Of a stretch of DNA of 64,000 bases, positions 10,277-22,400 are shown in pieces. The notes beneath the pieces are model-generated. The model ran no database searches. It was not told where the DNA came from and saw only the letters and a list, made by a program, of their open reading frames with translations. This DNA comes from Apodemus sylvaticus (Eukaryota; Chordata; Mammalia; Rodentia; Muridae): assembly GCF_947179515.1 (NCBI RefSeq), contig NC_067473.1, positions 86,690,350 to 86,754,349 of the forward strand. The letters are read 5' to 3'. The position numbers and the translations under genes are program-made. Positions within the stretch are counted from its first letter, which is position 1. Every line of letters starts with the position of its first letter.

Positions 10277-11949
10277 AAATTAGAGATTTATTTATTTTTA
10301 TATTTTTATTTTTTTAATTTTCTATATTCTATGTTTACATTACAAATGTTTTCCCCTTTCCAGGTCCCCCCTCCCCATAAGTTCCCTAAGCCCTCTTCCC
10401 TCTGCCCATTCTCCTATCAATCCCCTCCTACTTCTCTGTCCTGGTGCTCCCCTACAAGGCTGGAACAAGAATTTTCAGGATCGTGGACCTCTCCTTCCTT
10501 CTTCTTGGGAGTCATTTGATATGTGAATTGTGTCTTGGGTATTCAGAGTTTCTGAGTTAATATCCACTTACCAGTGACTATTCTATGTGTGTTCTTTTGT
10601 GACTGGGTTACCTCACTTAGGATGATATTTTCCAGATCCAACCATTTGCCTAAGATTTTCATGAATTCATTGTTTTTATTTGCTGAGTAGTATTCCATTG
10701 TGTAAATATGCCACATTTTCTGTATCCATTCTTCCATTGAGGGACATCTAGGTTCTTTTCAGCTTCTGGCTATTATAAATAGGGATGCTATGAACATAGT
10801 GGAGCATGTGTCCTTATTGCATGCCGGGGAATCCTTTGAGTATATGCCCAGGAATGGTATTGCAGGGTCCTCTGGAAGTGTTATGCGCAGTTTTCTGAGG
10901 AACAACAGTCAGATTGATTTTCAGAGTGGTTGTAATAACTTGCATTCCCACCATCAGTGGAGGAGTGTTCCTATTTCTCCACATCCTTGCCAACACCTAC
11001 TGTCTCCTGAGTTTTTAAAATCTTGGCCATTCTAACTGGTATAAGATGAAATGTCAGGGTTGTTTTGATTTGCATTTTTCTAATGACTAATGATGTTGAA
11101 CATTTCATAAGGTGCTTCTCAGCCATTTGAAGCTCTTCATGTAAAAATTCTTTGTTTAGCTCTGTACCCAATTTTTAAGAGGGTTATTTGGCTCTCTGGT
11201 GTCTAGGTTCTTGAGTTCTTTGTATATATTGGAAATTTGCCCTCTGTCAGATGTAGGGTTGGTAAATATCCTTTCCCAATTTGTTGGTTGCCAATTTGTC
11301 TGCTTGACAGTGTTCTTTGCCTTACAGAAACTTTGTAATTTTATGAAGTCCCATTTGTCAATTCTTGGCAGGATTAATATAGTAAAAAATGGACATCTTA
11401 CCAAGAACAATCTACAGATTCATTGCAGTTACCATCAAAATCTCAAGTCAGTTATTCATAGAGTTAGAAGGAGCAATTCTCAAATTCATCTGGAATAACA
11501 AAAACCCATGATAGTTAAAACTATTCCCAACAGTAAAAGAACTTCCAGGGGAATCAGTATACTGGACCTCAAGCAGTACTACAGAGCAATAGTGTTAAAA
11601 ACAGCATGGTTTTGGTATAGTGACAGGCAGATAGAACAATGGAGTAGGATTGAAGACTCAGAAATGAACACACACACCTATGGTCACTTGATCTTTGAAA
11701 AAGGAGCTGAAAACATCCAGTGGAAAAAAAGATAGCCCATTCAACAAATGGTGCTGGCTCAACTGGAGGTCAGCTTGCAGAAGAATACAAATTGGTCCAT
11801 TCTTATCTCCTTGTACTAAGATCAACTCCAAGTGGATCAAGGACCTCCACGTAAAAGCAGACACACTGAAACTAATAGAAATGAAACTGGGGAAGACATT
11901 TGAGGACATGGGCACAGGGGAAAAGTTCCTGAATAGAAATTAGAGATTT
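10277..11949 (-). mobile_element. L1 with twin-priming inversion and 13-bp TSD
   Basis: Both ends carry AAATTAGAGATTT (10277-10289 and 11937-11949), a 13-bp target duplication. Next to the left copy is a T-rich stretch, the antisense of an A-tail, then L1 3' UTR and ORF2 C-terminus on the minus strand up to about 11367. From about 11365 the text switches to plus-strand ORF2 (ends at 11936). The switch point shares the bases TTG. About 24 bp of L1 sequence is missing between the two halves. Confidence 0.92.
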
Positions 11950-12620
11950 GTACACTAAATGTGCTTATCTGCTTGGCAGAAATGTAATGTTGTCAGTTGT
12001 TTGGTTTCAACATGTCACTAGATGGCAGAATGGACCAGCTAATATGCTGCAATTTGTATTCAGGATGTTTAAATACAATCACAGGAAAGAGATCCTCAAA
12101 AGTGGAATTTATTCCGTTCCAGAGGAGTGTTGTCCTTTGCATAGAAAGACGCTCTTTGAAGGGTGGAAGTGAGGCACTGACAGGGTCTCAGAGATTTGGT
12201 AATACTAGGAATGTCCAAATTTGCTGAAAACCAAATCTTTGCAAAAAAAAAATATTTTGATCTGTCTGATTTGTTATAGTTTGTTAGAAACTTAATGTTA
12301 GAAAATTATGTTTCTCATTGAACCTTTCACTCTAATTTTTGTGGCCTAGAAGAGAATTAGTATGATTATCTCTCTTTGACCAAAGTTTAGAGTCTCTGCC
12401 GGTCAAAAATTCTAACATACCAGGTGTTTATTTGGGAAATTGGTGAAGGTTTGGTTACCATAGGATTGGTGGCAATGAATGAATTTTCAGCGGTTGGCCG
12501 GTAATTCCCAGGTATGACATGTCCTATGCTCTGAAGAAAAATTCCATGTGCTACCTTTTATCTAAGCTGATGCTGATGTTTCAACTCTGTTTGGATACTT
12601 TTATAGCTTTATAATCTATA
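11950..12620. other. No recognised feature
   Basis: Unique-looking sequence after the inverted L1. Short overlapping ORFs (11948-12227) have no recognisable domain. Confidence 0.45.
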
Positions 12621-12621
12621 A

Positions 12622-12715
12622 GCCAGTGGTTCTTAACCTTGTTAATGCTCCAATTGTTTACTATATGTTTTGCTAATTTACATCCTCATAATTATTTTCA
12701 ATGCTACTTTATAAT
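12622..12715 (+). repeat. URR1-like DNA transposon end (hAT-type MITE)
   Basis: CCAGTGGTTCTTAACCTT and the following text resemble the rodent URR1 repeat, a non-autonomous hAT-type element beginning CAGTGGTTCT. Only about 95 bp remain before L1-A starts abruptly. Confidence 0.5.
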
Positions 12716-14720
12716 TTTAATTGTGCTTCAAGTATCTCACCATTTAGTTTGATGTCAGCTACTGGTTTGCTGTGTATTGCTTTTAGTATGTTTAGGTATG
12801 GGCCTTGATTTCCTGTTCTTTCCAACACTTTCAGCATGAAAGGTTGCTGAATTTTGTCAAATGCTTTTTCAGCATCTAATAAAATGACCATGTGTCTTTT
12901 TTTACTTTGAGTTAGTTTATGTAGTAGATTGTATTGATGGATTTTTGTATATTGAACCATCCATGTATCCCTGGGATGAAGCCTACTTGATCATTGTGGA
13001 TGATGGTTTTGATGTGTTCTTGGATTTGCTTGACAAGAATTCTATTGACTATTTTTTCCATCGATATTCATAAGGGAAATAGGTCTGAAGTTCTCTTTCT
13101 TCATTGGATCTTTGGGTGGTTTTGGTATCAGCATAATTGTGGCTTCTGGAACGAATTGGGTAATGTTCCTTTTGTTTCTATTTTGTGGAATAGAAGAGTT
13201 TTGGTGTTTGGTCTTCTTTGTTTGAAGGTCTGATAGAATTCTACACTAAAACCATCTGGTCCTGTGCTTTTTTTTTTTTTTTTTTTTTTTTTTTTGGTTG
13301 GCAGACTTTCTATGACCTCATCTGTTTCTGTAGGGGTTATAGGACTGTTTAGATGATCTATTTGATCCGGATTTAATTTTGGTATTTGGTATCTGTCTAG
13401 AAAATTGTCCATTTTCTCCAGATTCTCCAGTTGTGTTGAGTATAGGCTTTTATAGTAGGATCTCTTGATTTTTTGATTGTCCTCAGTCTCTGTTGTTAAA
13501 TCTCCCTTTTCATTTCTAATTTTGTTAATTTGGATACTGTCTCTATGCCCTTTGGCTAGTCTGGCTAAAGTTTTATCTATCTTGTTGATTTTCTAAAAGA
13601 ACCAGCTCCTGGTTTGGTTGATTCCTTAAATATTTATTTTGTTTCCACTTCATTAATTTCAGCCCTGAGTTTGATGATTTCCTGTCTTCTACTTCTCCTG
13701 GGTGAATTAGCTTCTTTTTGTTCCAGAGCTTTCAGGTGTTCCCTTTAGCTGCTAGTGTATGCTCTCTCCAGTTTTTTTCTGTAGGCACTCAGGGCTATGA
13801 GTTTTCCTCTTAGCACTGCTTTCCATTGTGTCCATTAGATGTGGATACGTTCTGCCTTCATTTTTATTAAATTCTAAAAATGCTTTGATTTATTTTTTTA
13901 TTTATTCCCTCACTAAGGTATCATTGAGTAGAGTATTATTCAGCCTCCATGTGTATGTGGGCTTTCAGTTGTTTTTATTGCTAGTGAAGACCACTCTTAC
14001 TCCATAGTCATCTGATAGGAGAAAAAGGATTATTTCGATCTTCTTATATTTGTTTAGCAATTATATGGTCTTGTGACCAATTATATGGTTGATTTTGGTG
14101 GAGGTACCAGGTGGTGCTGAGAAAAGGGTATATTCTTTTGCTTTAGGATGAAATGTTATTTATAAATCTAATTGGTCCAAAGCTTCAATTAGTTTCACTA
14201 TGTCGTCTGTTTAGATTCTGTTTTCCTGATCAGTCCATTGAAGATAGTGGAGTGTTGAAGTCACCCAAAATTATTGTTTTGGGTGCAATATGTGCTTTGA
14301 GCTTTAGTAAGGTTTCTCTTATAAATGAGGGTGCTCTTGCATTGGGAGAATATATGTTCAGAACTGAGAGTTCTTCTTAGTTTATTTTCCTTTGACCAGC
14401 AAGAAGAGTCCTTCTGTGTCTCTTTTGATGACTTTAGGTTGAAAGTCAATTTTTATCTGATATTAGAATGGCTACTTTTGCTTGATTCATGAGACCATTT
14501 GCTTGAAAAATTGTCTTCCAGCCTTTTACTCTAAGGTAGTGTTTGTCTTTTACAATGAGATGTGCTTCCTATATACAGAAAAATGTAGGGTCCTGTTTAT
14601 GTATCCAGTCTGTTAGTCTATGTCTTTTTATTGAGGAACTGTGTCCATTGATGCTAAGACATATTAAGGAAGAGTGATTGTTATTTCCTGTCATTTTTGA
14701 TATTATTTTTATATATGAGT
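12716..14720 (-). pseudogene. L1-A ORF2 N-terminal half, broken
   Basis: Endonuclease and RT portion of L1 ORF2 in many short frames. The RT text around 12709-12960 (minus) includes HMVILLDAEKAFDKIQQPF, the RT block with its catalytic Asp. A run of about 28 T at 13268-13295 disrupts the reading frame. The rest of RT and the C-terminal domain are missing. Confidence 0.8.
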
Positions 14721-15211
14721 GGTTATCTTTTGGGTTTGATGAAAGAAGGTTATTGTTTTGTTTTTTCCAGGGTGTATTTTCACTCCTTGTATTGGAGTTT
14801 TCTGCCTGTCATCCTTTGTAGGCCTGTGTTTGTGGAAAGATATTGGGTAAATTTGGTTTTGCCATGGAATATCTTGGTTTCTACATCTATTGTGATTGAG
14901 AATTTTGCTGGGTATAGTAGTGTTAGCTTACATTTGTTTTCTCTTAGAGTCTGCATGATATCTGCCCAGGATCTTCTAGCTTTCATGGTCTCTGGTGAGA
15001 AGTCTGGTGTAATTCTGATATGTCTTCCTTTACATGTTACTTGGCCTTTTTCTCTTGCTGCTTTTAATATTCTTTCTTTGTTTAGTACTATTGCGGCTTT
15101 GATTATTATGTGAGAGGAGGTATTTCATTTCTGGTCCCGTCTGTTTGGAGTTCTGTAGGCTTCTTGTATATTCACGGGCATCTCTCTCTTTAGGTTATGG
15201 AAGTTTTCTTC

Positions 15212-15692
15212 TGCCAGGAGCCATCCTCACTTAGATCTCGTTACCAGGAGCCATGCCCACCTAGATCTCGATGCCTGGGTATCTTGATACCAGGAATCAT
15301 TCTTACTTAGACAGCGATGCCAGAAGCCATTCTTACTTAGATCTCAAAACCCCCTCCTCTTGTAGCTCATCTGTGGATAGGTTACTATAGCACCTCCTTT
15401 CCACTTCACCTCTTCATTACCCCCTTTATCATGCCAAAATTCCAGCAGCAATAACTAGCCTTTCCCAGAAACTCTGATAAAATGTTTCTAAGAAATGATT
15501 CCAGCCCCCATGAGTTGTTCCACCTTTACCTCTCAAAAACATTCTGTGCTTCCCTTTAAATTGCCTTGTGTAAAAATAAAATTTGACAGCTTGATAGGAA
15601 TACTGTCTTGTTGTCTGTCTCTTGTTTCTCTTGTCTCTCGCCTTCTCCTAGGTAGTCCGGGGACTCTATTGACTGTCCTTTGAGTCAGGACA
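15212..15692 (+). mobile_element. Solo LTR, class II (ERVK) type, 6-bp TSD
   Basis: A 481-bp LTR with termini TGCCAGGAGCC...GAGTCAGGACA, flanked by TTCTTC on both sides (15206-15211, 15693-15698). A 6-bp duplication is typical of ERVK-type integrases. The 5' part holds at least four imperfect units of about 30 bp with the core CCAGGAGCCAT...CTTAGATCTCG (15214-15350). AATAAA at 15575-15580 marks the polyadenylation signal and gives plus orientation. It sits inside L1-A ORF1. It resembles IAP-related LTRs, but I cannot fix the subfamily. Confidence 0.85.
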
Positions 15693-15978
15693 TTCTTCCA
15701 TAATTTTGTTGAGGATATTTGCTGGCCCTCTAAGTTGTAAATCGTCATCCTCATCTATACCTATAATCCTTAGATTGGGTCTTCTCATTTTGTCCTGTAC
15801 TAACCGGATGTTTTGGGTTATATGCTTTTTGTATTTTGCATTTTCTTTGACTGTTGACTTCGGATTCTGAGATTCTTTCTTCTATCTCTTGTATTCTATT
15901 GTTGATATTTGCATCTATGGCCCCTGATTTCTTCCTAAGGTTTTCTATCTCCAAAGTTGTCTCCCTCTGTGATTTCTT

Positions 15979-16891
15979 TTTTTTTTTATTCGATATAATT
16001 TTTTATTTACATTTCAAATGATTTCCCCTTTTCTAGTCCCCCACTCCCTGAAAGTCCCATAAGCCCCTTTCTCTTCCGGTGTCCTCCCACCCACCCCTTC
16101 CTACTTCCCCGTTCTGGTTTGCCGAATACTGCTTCACTGAGTCTTTCCAGAACCAGGGGCCACTCCTCCTTTCTTCTTGTACCTCATTTGATGTGTGGGT
16201 TATGTTTTGGGTATTCCACTTTTCTAGGTTAATATTCGCTTATTAGTGAGTGCATACCATGATTCACCTTTTGAGTCTGGGTTACCTCACTTAGTATGAT
16301 GTTCTCTAGCTCCATCCATTTGCCTAAGAATTTCATGAATTCATTGTTTCTAATGGCTGAATAGTACTCCATTGTGTAGATATATGACATTTTTTGCATC
16401 CACTCTTCTGTTGAGGGATACCTGGGTTCTTTCCAGCATCTGGCAATTATAAATAGGGCTGCTATGAACATAGTAGAGCATGTATCCTTATTGCATGGTG
16501 GGGAATCCTCTCGGTATATGCCCAGGAGTGGTATAGCAGGATCTTCTGGAAGTGAGGTGCCCAGTTTTTGGAGAAACCGCCAGACTGATTTCCAGAGTGG
16601 TTGTACCAATTTGCAACCCCACCAGCAGTGGAGGAGTGTTCCTCTTTCTCCACACCCTCTCCAACACCTGCTGTCTCCTGAATTTTTAATCTTACCCATT
16701 CTGACTGGTGTAAGGTGAAATCTCAGGGTTGTTTTGATTTGCATTTCCCTAATGACTAATGAAGTTGAGCATTTTTTAAGAAGCTTCTCCACCATCCGAA
16801 GTTCTTCAGGTGAGAATTCTTTGTTTAACTCTGTACCCCATTTGTTAATAGGGTTGTTTGGTTTTCTGAAGTCTAACTTCTTGAGTTCTTT
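15979..16891 (-). mobile_element. L1-B, 5'-truncated rat-type L1
   Basis: Minus-strand L1 3' end: T-run, 3' UTR (CCCCTTTTCTAGTCCCCC...), and ORF2 C-terminus up to about 16885, where the next L1 tail begins. An open minus-strand frame of 188 codons (16795-16229) covers the ORF2 end, including YIYTMEYYSAIRNNEFMKFL. It is very similar to the corresponding part of L1-C, which follows directly. Confidence 0.85.
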
Positions 16892-17149
16892 TATTTTCTT
16901 TTTTTTTATTCGATATAATTTTTTATTTACATTTCAAATGATTTCCCCTTTTCTAGCCCCCCACTCCCAGAAAGTCCCATAAGCCCCTTTCTCTTCCCCT
17001 GTCCTCCCATCCAACACTTCCCACTTCCCCGTTCTGGTTTTGCCGAATACTGCTTCACTGAGTCTTGCCAGAACAAGGGGCCACTCCTCCTTTCTTCTTG
17101 TACCTCATTTGATGTGTGGATTATGTTTTGGGTATTCCAGTTTTCTAGG

Positions 17150-20100
17150 TTAATATCCACTTATTAGGGAGTGTATACCATGATTCATCTTCTGAGAATG
17201 GGTTACCTCACTTAGTATGATGTTCTCTAGCTCCATCCATTTGCCTAAGAATTTCATGAATTCATTGTTTCTAATGGCTGAATAGTACTCCATTGTGTAG
17301 ATATACCACATTTTTTTGCATCCACTCTTCTGTTGAGGGATACCTGGGTTCTTTCCAGCATCTGGCAACTATAAATAGGGCTGCTATGAACATAGTAGAG
17401 CATGTATCCTTATTACATGGTGGGGAATCCTCTGGGTATATGCCCAGGAGTGGTATGGCAGGATCTTCTGGAAGTGAGGTGCCCAGTGTTCGGAGGAACC
17501 ACCAGACTGATTTCCAGAGTGGTTGTACCAATTTGCAACCCCACCAGCAGTGGAGGAGTGTTCCTCTTTCTCCACACCCTCTCACCTGCTGTCTCCTGAA
17601 TTTTTAATCTTAGCCATTCTGACTGGTGTAAGGAGAAATCTCAGGGTTGTTTTGATTTGCATTTCCCTAATGGCTAATGAAGTTGAGCATATATTAAGAT
17701 GCTTCTCCGCCATCCGAAGTTCTTCAGGTGAGAATTCTTTGTTTAACTCTGTACCCCATTTTTAATAGGGTTGTTTGGTTTTATGGACTCTAACTTCTTG
17801 AGTTCTTTATATATATTGGATATTAGCCCTCTATCTGATGTAGGATTGGTGAAGATCTTTTCCCAATTTGTTGGTTGTCGATTTGTCTTGTTGATGGTGT
17901 CCTTTGCCTTACAGAAACTTTGTAATTTTATGAGGTCCCATTTGTCAATTCTTGATCTTAGAGCATATGCTATTGGTGTTCTGTTCATAAACTTTGTCCC
18001 TGTACCGATGTCCTCAAGGGTCTTCCCCAGTTTCTTTTCTATTAGATTCAGAGTGTCTGGCTTTATGTGGAGGTCCTTGATCCATTTGGATTTGAGTTTA
18101 GTACAAGGAGTCAAGGATGGATCAATTCACATTCTTCTGCATGCTGACCTCCACTTGAACCAGCACCATTTGTTGAAAAGGCTATCGTTTTTCCATTGGC
18201 TGTTTTCAGCCTCTTTGTCGAGGATCAAGTGGCCATAGGTGTGTGGGTTCATTTATGGATCTTCAATCCTGTTCCATTGATCCTCCTGCCTGTCACTGTA
18301 CCAATACCATGCAGTTTTTAACACTATTGCTCTGTAGTATTGCTTGAGGTCAGGGATACAGATTCCCCCAGAATTTCTTTTGTTGCTGAGAATAGTTTTA
18401 GCTATCCTGGGTTTTTTGTTGTTCCAGATGAATTTGATAATTGCTCTTTCTAACTCTGTGAAGAATTGAGTTGGGATTTTGATGGGTATTGCATTGAATC
18501 TGTATATTGCTTTTGGCAAAATGGCCATTTTAACTATATTGATTCTACCGATCCATGAGGATGGGAGGTTTTCCCATTTTTTGAGGTCTTCTTCCTTTCC
18601 CTTTTTCAGAGTCTTGAAGTTCTTTTCATGCAGATCTTTCACATGTTTGGTAAGAGTCACACCAAGATACTTAATACAGTTTGTGGCTATTGTGAAGGGG
18701 GTCATTTCCCTAATTTCTTTCTCAGCCTGCTTATCCTTTGAGTATAGGAAGGCCACTGATTTGCTTGAGTTGATTTTATAACCTGCCACTTTGTTGAAGT
18801 TGTTTATCAGCTGTAGGAGCTCTCTAGTGGAGTTTTTTGGGTCACTTAGGTAGACTATCATGTCGTCTGCAAATAATTATAGTTTCACTTCTTCCTTTCC
18901 GATTTGTATCCCTTTGACCTAATTATGTTGTCAAATTGCCCGAGCTAGTACCTCAAGTACAATATTGAAAAGATAAGGAGAAAGGGGGCAGCCTTGTCTG
19001 GTCCTTGATTTCAGTGGGATTGCTTCAAGTTTCTCTCCATTTAGTTTGCTGCTGGCTACCGGTTTGCTGTATATTGCTTTTACTATGTTTAGGTATGGGC
19101 CTTGAATTCCTGTTCTCTCCAAGACTTTAAGCATAAAAAGATGCTGAATTTTGTCAAAGGCTTTTCAGCATCCAATGAAATGAACATGTGGTTTTTTTCC
19201 TTTGAGTTTGTTTATGAAGTGTATTGCATTGATGGGTTTTCGTGTATTGAACCAACCCTGCATTCCCGGGATAAAGCCTACTTGATCATGGTGGATGATC
19301 GTTTTGATGTGTTCTTGGATTCGGTTGGCAAGAATTTTATTGAGAATTTTTGCATCGATATTCATAAGGGAAATTGGTCTGAAGTTCTCTTTCTTTGTTG
19401 GATCTTTGTGTGGCTTTGGTATCAGCATAATTGTGGCTTCGTAGAAGGAATTGGGTAGTGTTCCTTCTGTTTCTACTTTGTGGAATAGTTTGAAGAGTAT
19501 TGGTGTTAACTCTTCTTTGAAGGTCTGATAGAATTCTGCACTGAAACCATCTGGTCCTGTGCTTTTTTTTGGTTGGAAGACTTTCTATGACTCCTTCCAT
19601 TTCTTTAGGCATTATGGGACTGTTTAGATGGTCTAGTTGGTCCTGATTTAATTTTGGTATTTGGAATCTGTCAAGGAAATTGTCCATTTCCTCCAGATTC
19701 TCCAGTTGTGTTGAGTACAGGCTCTTGTAGTAGGATCTGATGATTTTTTGGATTTCCTTAGTTTCCGTTGTTATATCTACCTTTTCATTTCTAAGTTTGT
19801 TAATTTGGATACTTTCTCTGTGCCCTTTGCTCAGTCTGGCTAAGGGTTTATCTATCTTGTTGATTTTCTCAAAGAACCAGCTCCTGGTTTTGTGGATTCT
19901 TTGTATGGTTCTCTTTGTTTCTACTTGATTGATTTCGGCCCTGAGTTTGATGATTTCCTGCCTTCTACTCCTCCTGGGTGAAATAGCTTCTTTTTGTTCC
20001 AGGGCTTTCGGGTGTGTTATTAAGCTGGTAATGTATGCTCTCTCCATTTTCTTTTTGGAGGCACTCAGGGCTATGAGTTTTCCTCTTAGCACTGCTTTCA

Positions 20101-21140
20101 TTGTGTCCCATAGATTTGGGTACGTTGTGTCTTCATTTTCATTGTGTTCTAAAAAGTCTTTAATTTCTTTTTTATTTATTCTTTCTTTATTTCTTCCTTG
20201 ACCAAGTTATCATTGAATAGAATATTGTTCAGTTTCCACTTGTATGTGGGTTTTCGGTTTTTTTGTTGCTATTGAAGACCACTTTTACTCCATAGTGATC
20301 TGATAGGAGGCATGGGATTAGTTCGATCTTCTTATATTTGTTGAGGTCTGTCTTGGGACCAATTATATGGTCGATTTTGGGGAAGGTACCATGAGGTGCT
20401 GAGAAAAAGGTATATTCTTTTGCTTTAGGATAGAATGTTATATATATATGTATATATATATATGTGTATATATATATATGTATATATATATATGTGTATA
20501 TATATATATGTGTATATATATATAGACCAATTAGATTTAACATATATATATATATATATGTGTATATATATATATGTGTGTGTATATATATATATATGTT
20601 AAATCTAATTGGTCCAAAGCTTTAATTAGTTTCATTGTGTCCCTGTTTAGTTTCTGTTTTCCTGATTGGTCCATTGAGGAAAGTGCAGTGTTGAAGTCAC
20701 CCACAATTATTGTGTTAGGTGCAACGTGTGCTTTGAGTTTCAATAAAGTTTCTTTTATGAAAGAGGGTGCCCTTGCATTTGGAGCATAGATGTTCAGGAT
20801 TGAGAGTTCTTCTTGTTGTATTTTTCCTTTGACCAGCAAGAAGTGTCCCTCAGAGTCTCTTTTGATGACTTTGGGTTGAAAGTCAATTTTATCTGATATT
20901 AAAATGGCTACTCCAACTTGTTTCCTGAGACTATTTGCTTGTAAAATTGTCTTCCAGCCTTTTACTCTAAGGTAGTGTTTGTCTTTGACCCTGAGGTATG
21001 TTTCCTGTAATCAGCAAAATGTAGGGTCCTGTTTACGTATCCAGTCAGTTAGACTGTGTCTTTTTATTGGGGTATTAAGTCCATTGATGTTAAGAGATAT
21101 TAAGGAATAGTGATTGTTACTACCTATCATTTTTGACGTT
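17150..21140 (-). pseudogene. L1-C ORF2 (endonuclease/RT), broken
   Basis: L1 ORF2 encodes the endonuclease and RT that drive target-primed reverse transcription. The minus-strand text shows the endonuclease motif VGDFNTALSSMDQS (about 20700-20740), RT entry TLIPKPHKDPTKKENFRPIS near 19420, and the ORF2 end HGIHSLISGY at 17150. The longest open pieces are 254 codons (20101-19337) and 202 codons (18861-18253). At least six frame breaks are visible, plus a TA-rich expansion at 20438-20602 in the endonuclease domain. Confidence 0.85.
20438..20602. repeat. TA/TG-rich microsatellite with flanking inverted repeat
   Basis: About 165 bp of (TA)n with periodic TG. Within it, GACCAATTAGATTTAACA (20525-20542) and TGTTAAATCTAATTGGTC (20597-20614) are exact inverted copies of 18 bp, each continued inward by TA repeats. 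The right copy is normal L1 sequence; the left copy is extra. Confidence 0.93.
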
Positions 21141-21199
21141 ATTTTTAAATTTGATTCTTATCTTCTTTTGGGTTTGATGAAAGTTTACTATCTTGCTTT

Positions 21200-22400
21200 T
21201 TCCAGGGTGAAGTTTCCCTCCTTGTATTGGTGTTTTCCTCCTATTATCCTTTGTAGGGGTGGGTTTGTGGATAGATATTGGGTAAACTTGGTTTTGTCAT
21301 GAAATATCTTAGTTTCTTCATCCACAGTGATTGAGAGTTTTGCTGGTTATAGTAGTTTTGGCTGGCATTTGTGTTCTCTTAGAGTCGGCATGAGATCTGC
21401 CCAGGACCTTCTAGCCTTCATAGTCTCAGGTGAAAAGTCTGCTGTGATTCTGATAGGTCTTCCTTTATATGTTACTTGGCCTTTTTCTCTTACTGCCTTT
21501 AATATTCTTTCTTTGTTTAGAACATTTGGTGTTTTGATTATTATGTGACGGGAAGTATTTCTGTTCTGGTCCAGTCTGTTTGGAGTTCTGTAGGCTTCTT
21601 GTATATTCATGGGCATCTCTCTCTTTAGGTTAGGGAAGTTTTCTTCCATAATTTTATTGAAGATATTTGCTGGCCCTTTAAGTTGTAAATCTTCACTCTC
21701 ATCTATGCCTATAATCCTTAGGTTTGGTCTTCTCATTGTGTCCTAGATTTCCTGGATATTTTGGGTTACAAGCTTTTTGCATTTTGCATTTTCTTTAACT
21801 GTTGAGTCCATGGTTTCTATGGAATCTTCAGCATCTGAGATTCTTTCTTCTATCTCTTGTATTCTGTTGATATTTGCATCTCTGTCCCCTGATTTCTTCC
21901 CAAAGCTTTCTATCTCCAAAGTTGTCTCCCTTTGACTTTTCTTAGTTGTTTCTACTTCTGATTTTATATTTTGCTTAGCTCCTCCACTTGCTTGTTTGTG
22001 CTTTCCTGTAATTCTTTAAGAGATTTTTGTGTTTCCTCTTTCATGACCTCAGTCTGTTGACCAAAGTTCTCCTGTATTTCTTTAAGTGTTTTTTTTTACG
22101 TTTCCTCATTATTGGCTTTTGTATTCTCCTGGATTTCTTTCAATGATTTTTGTGTTTCCCTTGCAAGGGCTTCTAACTTTTGATCCATTTTCTCCTGAAT
22201 TTCTTTAAGTATGTCCTTCATGTGTTCCTGTACCAGCATCATGACCAGTGATTTTAAATCCAAATCTTGTTTTACTGGTGTGATGGGGGTATCCAGGACA
22301 TGCTGGTAGAGGAGAATTGGGTTCAGATGTTGCCATATTGCCTTGATTTCTGTTAGTGATGTTCCTGCGTTTGCCTTTTGCCATCTAGTTCTCACTGGTG
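21200..22400 (-). pseudogene. L1-C ORF1, broken
   Basis: L1 ORF1 encodes an RNA-binding coiled-coil protein. The N-terminal piece (22395-22096) is rich in repeating Lys-Glu-Ile-Gln heptads, consistent with the coiled coil. The C-terminal piece (21736-21347) starts MRRPNLRIIGIDE, the conserved RNA-recognition part, and ends at a premature stop. The pieces lie in different frames, with a break near 22090 at a T-run. Confidence 0.8.

Noticed and set aside
20229..20839. Ile/Tyr/His-rich repeats as a peptide family
   Set aside because: They are translations of the (TA)n/(TG)n tract in L1-C ORF2.
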